A stretch of 37,928 bases of DNA from DATKYK01 sp034430255. Its GTDB lineage: Bacteria; Chloroflexota; Dehalococcoidia; E44-bin15. This document shows, one piece after another, positions 32,771-37,928 of the stretch (its first letter is position 1; the number at the start of each line of letters is the position of its first letter). The notes under the pieces are model-generated. The model searched no databases. It was given only the letters and a program-made list of their open reading frames with translations, and was not told where the DNA came from. The position numbers and the translations under genes are program-made. Location of the stretch: the NCBI GenBank assembly GCA_034430255.1, contig DAOUEU010000035.1, positions 1 through 37,928 on the forward strand, read 5' to 3'.

Positions 32771-33180
32771 TACTCGAACCTCTTTTTTGCTGCTTGCGCA
32801 ATCTCATATGATACTGCCTTCCCACCTCGGCGTGCCAGCCATGCCAGTAGCCCTGAGACCTCGCCACCTATGGTGACCCTTGTCTTGTCATCTGCAGGTT
32901 CTAAAAAGTAGAAGCGTGTCAACTTGGTGCCTAGGGCTTTTCCCTGCATGACCACAGAACGTTCCGGGACAAATTCGGTGATTGTCATAAGCAGGTTGAC
33001 GGTAAGCCTGCTTACCCTAGCGGTCACATGAAGCTGTGAGCCGACTGCCAAAGGTCCCTCCGAGACCCTCTCGATTTTCTTAATGGACGGCATCCATTGG
33101 GGCCATTCTTCAAGCCTGTCAACTAACGCCCAGACCTTACCTGCGGCGGCATTAATCTCAACAGTGCTGCTAAACCTCAT
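32770..33180 (-). CDS. SRPBCC (START/polyketide cyclase-like) family protein
   Basis: 136 aa from the ATG at 33180. It has AAGGTGA 7 nt upstream and a consensus promoter 38 nt further up, so the longer open frame reaching 33390 is rejected. SSTVEINAAAGKVWALVDRLEEWPQWMPSIKKIERVSE is the SRPBCC opening, followed by VGSQLHVTA, a VMQGKALGTKLTRFYFLEPADDKTRVTI strand pair and a C-terminal helix (GKAVSYEIAQAAKKRFE). The fold binds hydrophobic ligands in a deep pocket and appears in lipid-transfer proteins and polyketide cyclases. It heads the acyltransferase and radical SAM operon, so it may bind their lipid intermediate; this is inference. Confidence 0.85.
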   Translation of the reverse strand: MRFSSTVEINAAAGKVWALVDRLEEWPQWMPSIKKIERVSEGPLAVGSQLHVTARVSRLTVNLLMTITEFVPERSVVMQGKALGTKLTRFYFLEPADDKTRVTIGGEVSGLLAWLARRGGKAVSYEIAQAAKKRFE

Positions 33181-33217
33181 GCCTTGTTCACCTTGCATCC
33201 CAGCTTCAGGCTTGGTG

Positions 33218-33246
33218 ATGATACGCTCATTGCCTCTGGCTGTCAA
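33218..33246 (-). promoter_or_regulatory. Promoter of the SRPBCC-acyltransferase-radical SAM operon
   Basis: On the minus strand TTGACA (33241-33246), a 17-bp spacer and TATCAT (33218-33223, 5 of 6). The expected start lies about 30 nt before the ATG at 33180 and decides that start. Confidence 0.75.
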
Positions 33247-33343
33247 GCCCCTTGTCAGGTAAGATCGATCCTCTTCGCTCGATATGATAACCGCAATCGG
33301 CGAACGGTGACGCGTCACTAATGTACTGGACGAATATGCTGTC

Positions 33344-33372
33344 TTGTCAACAGTGAATGTCTGGTGTAGAAT
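33344..33372 (+). promoter_or_regulatory. Promoter of the STT3 gene
   Basis: TTGTCA (33344-33349, 5 of 6), a 17-bp spacer and TAGAAT (33367-33372, 5 of 6). The predicted start is about 33379, so the reading-frame ATG at 33357 lies upstream of it and the one at 33408 is preferred. Confidence 0.65.
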
Positions 33373-33407
33373 GCCAGGCAAGGATAGCAAGATTGCTAGT
33401 AAGAGTA

Positions 33408-35936
33408 ATGGTTAGTCTAATAGAAAAACTGGAAAAGCTTAGAACCAGTCTCCCCAAGAGGGTAAGGCAAGGCATAATACTCTTCTTAATCCTTTTAGGT
33501 ATTGCATTGCTCTTATTAGTAGCTGGGGGGCCAATAATGCCCCTTGTGGCATGGGGGTTAATCGCCTGCGCCATCCTCTTATTGGTAACGCACCCGAAGA
33601 AGGCGATCTACGGCTTAATACTGATTGCGATCTTTGGTATTGCCCTCTACCTTCGCACAGGCCCGCCTCAGGATAACGTTTTCCTTGGCGACTGGGTCAG
33701 ATTCGGGGGGAACGACCCGTGGACTCACATGCGATTGGTGGAGAACCTGGTGCACAATTTCCCACACCGCATTCTCTTTGATCCCTATGCCCTTTATCCC
33801 GGTGGACAAGTTGTGGGTGTTGCCCCCCTCTTCGACCTGTTATTGGGGTTTCTCATATGGATCATTGGACTGGGCAGCCCCACACAATATACCATAGAGA
33901 CGGTGGGCGCATACTTCCCCGCTATTTTAGGGGCACTGGTTACGGTGCCGGTATACTTTATCGGGAAAGAGCTTTTTAACAGGAATGCCGGGCTGCTCGC
34001 TGCCGGTTTGATTGCCGTCCTGCCGGGTGAATTCCTGTTCCGTTCCCTGCTGGGATTTACCGACCATCATGCCGCAGAGGTCCTCTTCAGCACTACAGCG
34101 GTCATGTTCCTGATACTGGCAATCAGGCGGGCAAAGGAAGGAGAAATATCATTTGGTCACATACTTAGCAGGGACTGGGCAAATATCAGGAAGCCCTTGC
34201 TCTATGCCCTGTTAGCCGGGCTAGCCATGGGAATATACCTCCTTTCCTGGACTGGTGCGTTGCTATTCGTATTCATAATAGTTGCCTATATGATCATTCA
34301 GTACATCATCGATCACCTGAGGGGCAGCTCAACCGACTACCTTTGCATCATCGGGGTGCCGATATTCCTTATCGCACTAATTATGGTTATTCCCTTTTCC
34401 AGTTTACCTGGCTTCGGGGGAATGTTAAACGTTTCGCTTGCTATCGCTGTTTTGATTCCCCTGGCACTGAGCGGCGTTTCCCGGCTGATGGCTTATAGGA
34501 ATATGAAACGATTCTACTATCCTCTGGCGCTTGCGTTTCTCGGTTTAGCGGCGGTGGGTATCTTCTATGCCGTCGATCCTTCCCTGCTACACTCGATGCT
34601 TGGAAGATTCAAAGTATTTACGCCATCGGTTACCACACAAACCGTTATGGAGGCGAGGGGGATATTCTCAGGGTTTGATATCACCTCACTAACGGAACAC
34701 CGTGTATGGTACTATTTCACCACCGGATTCTTCATCGTCCCCATAGCGCTCCTACTACTAATATACGCTGCGGTAAGGGAGAAGAGCGCTGAGAAAGTAT
34801 TACTTCTTCTCTGGAGCGTTGTAATGCTGGTGGCTATGGTGGGGCAGGTCCGATTTGCTTACTATTTTGCGGTGAATGTCGCCCTGTTAACCGGCTACTT
34901 CTGCTGGAGGATACCGGGGTGGATCTCGAGATTCTTCGACTGGATTGGCTTCAGGGAGCCATCGTCCGGTGATAAAGGGGAGAAGAGGGGCAAAGCTGGA
35001 AAGAGGGAAGAGCAAGCGGGGTTTATCTACCTCAAACCGAGATATATCTCCAGGGCCATGGCTGTAATAATTGTATTCTTCCTGGCATTTTACCCCAACA
35101 TCGGGGAGGCAAAAACTACTGCTGAGAATCCCTGGGGCCCCAATGATGCCTGGTATAGCTCGCTGGTTTGGTTGAGGGAAAATTCCGCCGACCCCTTCCA
35201 AGACCCTGCTTTCTACTATGAATTATATGATAAACCCCAAGCGGGAGAAGAATACGATTATCCCGAATCGGCATACGGTGTGATGAGCTGGTGGGACTAT
35301 GGCTATTGGATTACCCGCATCGCCCACCGCCTACCAAATGCCAGCCCGGCGGGTCAGTCACGTGCCAGGGAGGCAGCTCAATTCTTCACCGCTCAGGATG
35401 AAGCCTCAGCAAACCAGGTGCTCGATGAGCTGGGCTCCAAATACGTAGTCCTTGACTTTGAGATGTCTATAACCAAATTCCATGTCATGCCCACCTGGGC
35501 GGGGGAAAACACATCTGACTATTATGAGATGTACTATCAGACAACGTCGGAAGGAATCCAAGGATATCAATATCTTTATTACCCTGAATACTATCAATCT
35601 ATGTGTTCCAGGCTTTACAATTTCGGGGGAGAGGCGGTAGTTCCAAAAAGTTCCACCTGGGCAATAACATATATGGAAAGGGTAGATGAACAGGGGAATA
35701 AATACAGGGTAATCACCGGTGCCGCTAATGAAGGCCTGCCCTTTCCTACCTATGAGGAGGCTAAGGAATTTATCGATGACCATCCTGACTATATTATAGT
35801 AGGCGCACACCCCTTTATCAGCCCTGTACCCCTGGAGAAAATGGAACACTACCAACTAATTCACGAGTCTGCTTCGAAGATAGAATGGGGGGATGAGCAA
35901 ATCTCCTACGTGAAAATTCTTGAGTACTCCCCCTAG
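33408..35936 (+). CDS. STT3-type oligosaccharyltransferase
   Basis: 842 aa from the ATG at 33408. About a dozen membrane segments are followed by a soluble C-terminal domain from about residue 560. The first-loop motif GGNDPWTHMR (Asp103) matches the DXD-like metal-binding site of STT3/AglB/PglB. The acceptor-sequon pocket motif WWDYG is at residues 628-632 (MSWWDYGYWI), and FFTAQDEASANQVLDELGSKYVV follows, as in the archaeal enzymes. It should transfer a lipid-linked glycan to Asn of exported proteins. Bacterial STT3 is uncommon; this form with the long soluble domain is archaeal-like in layout. There is no flippase or lipid-linked-glycan assembly gene in the window, but the phosphohexomutase and nucleotidyltransferase downstream supply sugar precursors. 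A terminator is present at 36061-36114. Confidence 0.93.
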   Translation: MVSLIEKLEKLRTSLPKRVRQGIILFLILLGIALLLLVAGGPIMPLVAWGLIACAILLLVTHPKKAIYGLILIAIFGIALYLRTGPPQDNVFLGDWVRFGGNDPWTHMRLVENLVHNFPHRILFDPYALYPGGQVVGVAPLFDLLLGFLIWIIGLGSPTQYTIETVGAYFPAILGALVTVPVYFIGKELFNRNAGLLAAGLIAVLPGEFLFRSLLGFTDHHAAEVLFSTTAVMFLILAIRRAKEGEISFGHILSRDWANIRKPLLYALLAGLAMGIYLLSWTGALLFVFIIVAYMIIQYIIDHLRGSSTDYLCIIGVPIFLIALIMVIPFSSLPGFGGMLNVSLAIAVLIPLALSGVSRLMAYRNMKRFYYPLALAFLGLAAVGIFYAVDPSLLHSMLGRFKVFTPSVTTQTVMEARGIFSGFDITSLTEHRVWYYFTTGFFIVPIALLLLIYAAVREKSAEKVLLLLWSVVMLVAMVGQVRFAYYFAVNVALLTGYFCWRIPGWISRFFDWIGFREPSSGDKGEKRGKAGKREEQAGFIYLKPRYISRAMAVIIVFFLAFYPNIGEAKTTAENPWGPNDAWYSSLVWLRENSADPFQDPAFYYELYDKPQAGEEYDYPESAYGVMSWWDYGYWITRIAHRLPNASPAGQSRAREAAQFFTAQDEASANQVLDELGSKYVVLDFEMSITKFHVMPTWAGENTSDYYEMYYQTTSEGIQGYQYLYYPEYYQSMCSRLYNFGGEAVVPKSSTWAITYMERVDEQGNKYRVITGAANEGLPFPTYEEAKEFIDDHPDYIIVGAHPFISPVPLEKMEHYQLIHESASKIEWGDEQISYVKILEYSP

Positions 35937-36060
35937 CCTGAATTATTCTGTCAAATCGGCCTGACCCATCATTTACAGATTCCAAGCACGGTATCTGTGA
36001 TTATAGCTTGGAGATAATATCAGGGGCTAAGTAACACTTTATCTAAAACTAGTGAGAATG

Positions 36061-36114
36061 CCCCTCAGATTGGTATGGAGTGATTCACTAATCATCAATC
36101 TCCGCAGGGGTTTT
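36061..36114 (+). terminator. Multi-part intrinsic terminator after STT3
   Basis: CCCCT (36061-36065) pairs with AGGGG (36106-36110), AGATTG (36067-36072) with CAATCT (36096-36101), and TGATT (36081-36085) with AATCA (36090-36094). These nest into one interrupted hairpin with a 4-nt loop, followed by TTTT at 36111-36114. It lies 125 nt after the STT3 stop. Confidence 0.65.
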
Positions 36115-36143
36115 ATCGGAGTTTACGTCTTGGGTGCCTAGAC

Positions 36144-36167
36144 CAAATGGCTTGACAAGGCCATTTG
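36144..36167. repeat. 8-bp hairpin in the STT3-mutase gap
   Basis: CAAATGGC (36144-36151), an 8-nt loop and GCCATTTG (36160-36167) pair perfectly. There is no T tract. The rest of the 457-nt gap (35937-36393) holds the terminator at 36061 and the promoter at 36305; I see no gene. Confidence 0.5.
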
Positions 36168-36304
36168 TGTTATTTGTGCTTAGCGGAGTTCAATCTGGAT
36201 AATGGCGTGGTAGCTGGTACTTATATCCCCTGGGGTTAAAATTTCTATTACGTTGAGAATTATATATGTGGAGTAAGCCGATTAAATGGATGGGGTTTTT
36301 TACC

Positions 36305-36333
36305 TTGACATCGTTTAAGGTGCTTGCTATAGT
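36305..36333 (+). promoter_or_regulatory. Promoter of the phosphohexomutase operon
   Basis: TTGACA (36305-36310, perfect), a 17-bp spacer and TATAGT (36328-36333, 5 of 6), about 54 nt from the predicted transcription start to the ATG. Confidence 0.8.
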
Positions 36334-36393
36334 TCGCAGATAGTCATGCCAATACTGTAGCCTGAGTAAACCCTGAGGTGGGGCGGCATAAAT

Positions 36394-37680
36394 ATGACAC
36401 TTTTTGGCTCTTCGGGAATACGAGGTGTCGTGGATAGGAAATTCCTCGAGCTATTGTTTGAGGTTGGACTATCTGTGGGTAGCTCTTATCGCCAAGTTGT
36501 GGTAGGCGGTGACACTAGGACATCAACCGGTGCCTTGAAGCATGTTTTCATCTCTGCCATGCTCTCTGCGGGCTCCAGATGCTACGATGCTGGAACCATC
36601 CCCACGCCCACGCTGGCCTATGCTGCCAGCAAGTTTGAGGCTGGCGCTATGCTCACTGCTTCGCACAACCCGCCGCAGTATAACGGCATCAAGTTATTTA
36701 ACCCCGATGGCTCCGCCTTTGATTCCGCCCAGAGAGCGCGCATAGAGGATATGATAGGGAACGGGGCTCTGGAGCTGGCATCGTGGGAGGCGATGGAGCC
36801 CTCAAGAATCTACCCGCAAGCAATTGAGGAACATGTTGAACGCATCCTGAGGGACTTCGGCAGCGGGTTGGGGCTGAGGGTAGTATTGGACTGCGGCTGT
36901 GGTGCTGCCTCTCAGGTAACCCCGCGTCTATTGAGGGGGATGGGGTGTGAGGTGCTGGCACTCAACTGCGATCCCGGTGGCCATTTCCCCAGGGGCATTG
37001 AACCGATCCCGGAGAACCTGGGCATGCTGGTGCAGATGGTAAAAGGTACCCATGCCGATTTGGGGATTGCCCATGATGGAGACGGCGATAGGATGATGGC
37101 GGTGGATGATGCTGGTAGATTTGTCTCTGGGGATAAGCTGCTGGTCCTTTTCGCCCGGGAGCTCGGGGCGGGGCAGGTAGTGACTACGGTTGACGCTTCC
37201 ATGGCTATAGAGGAGTCGGGCTTTAAGGTCATAAGGACCAGGGTGGGGGATGCCTTTGTCTCCGAGGAGATTAAGCGGGGGGGGGATTTTGCCGGAGAGC
37301 CCTCGGGAAGCTGGATATTTCCCTCTATCTCCTATTGCCCTGATGGCATCTATGCCGCTGCTCAGCTTGTCCATATAGCCTGCGAGAAAAGGCTCTCAAA
37401 GCTGCTTGATGATCTAGCATCGTACCCGGTTCTTCGGGGCAGTATCGCGGGAGAGGGGGTTATAATGGAGGGGGTGGAACGGAGATTGATGGAACTTGAG
37501 CCGGTTTCGGTTGACACCATAGATGGTCTTAGACTTAGTTTTGAAGATGGGTGGCTGCTGGTAAGGCACTCCGGCACCGAGCCCAAGGTCAGGCTAACCG
37601 TTGAGGCGAGGACTCAGTCCAGGTCAAAGCAACTATATGATCTGGGCATCCAGGCCATCAAGGAGTGTAAAAAGGGCTAA
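36394..37680 (+). CDS. Phosphoglucosamine/phosphomannomutase family protein (alpha-D-phosphohexomutase)
   Basis: 428 aa. The four domain signatures are present: FGSSGIRG at residues 4-11, the phospho-Ser motif LTASHNPPQYNG (Ser90), the metal-binding D228-G-D230-G-D232-R, and the C-terminal phosphate-binding RHSGTEPKVRL. The sugar-specificity loop, which reads GEPSGSWIF, most resembles the archaeal-type phosphoglucosamine mutase rather than bacterial GlmM, so glucosamine-6-phosphate to glucosamine-1-phosphate is favoured; phosphomannomutase is the alternative. GAGGTGGGG precedes the ATG. The stop is 3 nt before the next gene, a nucleotidyltransferase, so the two would make a UDP- or similar nucleotide sugar, plausibly feeding the STT3 glycan. 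Confidence 0.9.
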   Translation: MTLFGSSGIRGVVDRKFLELLFEVGLSVGSSYRQVVVGGDTRTSTGALKHVFISAMLSAGSRCYDAGTIPTPTLAYAASKFEAGAMLTASHNPPQYNGIKLFNPDGSAFDSAQRARIEDMIGNGALELASWEAMEPSRIYPQAIEEHVERILRDFGSGLGLRVVLDCGCGAASQVTPRLLRGMGCEVLALNCDPGGHFPRGIEPIPENLGMLVQMVKGTHADLGIAHDGDGDRMMAVDDAGRFVSGDKLLVLFARELGAGQVVTTVDASMAIEESGFKVIRTRVGDAFVSEEIKRGGDFAGEPSGSWIFPSISYCPDGIYAAAQLVHIACEKRLSKLLDDLASYPVLRGSIAGEGVIMEGVERRLMELEPVSVDTIDGLRLSFEDGWLLVRHSGTEPKVRLTVEARTQSRSKQLYDLGIQAIKECKKG

Positions 37681-37683
37681 AGC

Positions 37684-37928
37684 ATGAAGGCGGTCATATT
37701 AGCCGCGGGGGAAGGGAAAAGGATGCACCCCCTTACCTATACCCGGCCCAAGGTAATGCTCCCTTTAGCCAATAAACCTATAGTGGAGCACCTACTGCTT
37801 GAGGCCAGGGAGGCAGGCATCAGGGAGTTCATATTCGTTGTGGGCTACTATGGTGACACTGTGCGCCAATATTTTGGCAATGGTGATGGTTGGCAGGTAA
37901 CTATAGAGTATGTTGCGCAGAGGAAGCA
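37684..37928 (+). CDS. Sugar-1-phosphate nucleotidyltransferase, partial at the window edge
   Basis: The first 81 codons are present and the gene runs off the end. MKAVILAAGEGKRMHPLTYTRPKVMLP at the N-terminus is the intact G-x-G-x-R-x9-PK nucleotide-binding signature, followed by NKPIVEHLLLEAREAGIREFIFVVGYYGDTV. The reaction is NTP plus a sugar-1-phosphate. In archaea and Dehalococcoidia such a gene beside a phosphohexomutase is often a bifunctional acetyltransferase-fused enzyme (GlmU-like); the C-terminal half is outside the window, so this is not decided. Confidence 0.9.
   Translation, partial: MKAVILAAGEGKRMHPLTYTRPKVMLPLANKPIVEHLLLEAREAGIREFIFVVGYYGDTVRQYFGNGDGWQVTIEYVAQRK

Noticed and set aside
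33181..33390. Longer start for the SRPBCC protein
   Set aside because: The first 70 residues of the open frame lie at and upstream of the operon promoter and do not resemble the fold; the ATG at 33180 has a ribosome-binding site.

Overview
The window looks like a chromosomal segment of an uncultivated bacterium, most likely a Dehalococcoidia-type Chloroflexota. That placement is inference. It rests on bacterial sigma70-type promoters (TTGACA, 17-bp spacer, TATAAT-like), three of four tRNAs without an encoded CCA, a bacterial STT3 oligosaccharyltransferase beside an archaeal-style sugar-phosphate mutase and nucleotidyltransferase, and an excisionase-like protein and integrase stub of the kind I associate with that class. 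No 16S gene or ribosomal operon is present to confirm it.

Layout. (1) 1-5.6 kb: a tRNA-Phe gene followed by two decayed direct repeats of its 3' half (near 1.36-1.41 kb and 5.15-5.18 kb). They bracket an excisionase-like gene with an integrase stub, then a molybdopterin oxidoreductase, a PPOX-fold protein and a DUF3795 protein; this looks like old nested integration at the tRNA. tRNA-Leu, tRNA-Gln and tRNA-Asn follow. (2) 5.8-7.4 kb: a methyltransferase and a cyclic-nucleotide-binding-domain protein. (3) 7.5-20.3 kb, all on the minus strand: a dedicated type II fatty-acid/polyketide-like locus. It encodes FabD, a Sfp-type PPTase, an enoyl reductase, FabZ, FabG, two CrtI-like FAD oxidoreductases, two FabF-type KS, two OleA-like KAS III enzymes, one ACP and a short repeat protein. 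(4) 20.5-27.1 kb: a 47-aa membrane peptide, an OPA-family MFS transporter, two related phospho-alcohol-type cytidylyltransferases (one fused to a C2H2 zinc finger), a 77-aa membrane protein with a structured leader, a CDP-alcohol phosphatidyltransferase and an LCM-like methyltransferase. (5) 27.5-33.2 kb, minus strand: DUF362 and DUF4389 proteins, then an operon of a SRPBCC protein, a condensation-fold acyltransferase and a B12-binding radical SAM enzyme. (6) 33.4 kb to the end, plus strand: STT3, a phosphohexomutase and a truncated sugar nucleotidyltransferase.

How the genes could work together. The 7.5-20.3 kb locus carries nearly every activity needed to build an acyl chain on its own carrier protein: malonyl loading, ACP activation, condensation, keto reduction, dehydration, enoyl reduction. 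It adds two CrtI-like enzymes, which could desaturate, isomerise or cyclise a polyene, and two OleA-like enzymes, which could join or release chains. The gene content recalls the ladderane candidate clusters of anammox bacteria, but the OleA-like pair is a distinctive addition and the product cannot be read from sequence. It grew by tandem duplication: repeat protein, KAS III and KS II occur twice, each unit behind a TTGACA-17-GATART promoter, and a short decayed start of a third CrtI-like gene lies downstream of the ACP. Neighbouring cytidylyltransferase, CDP-alcohol phosphotransferase, acyltransferase and radical SAM genes could supply a head group and tailoring for an unusual lipid; that link is inference from proximity.
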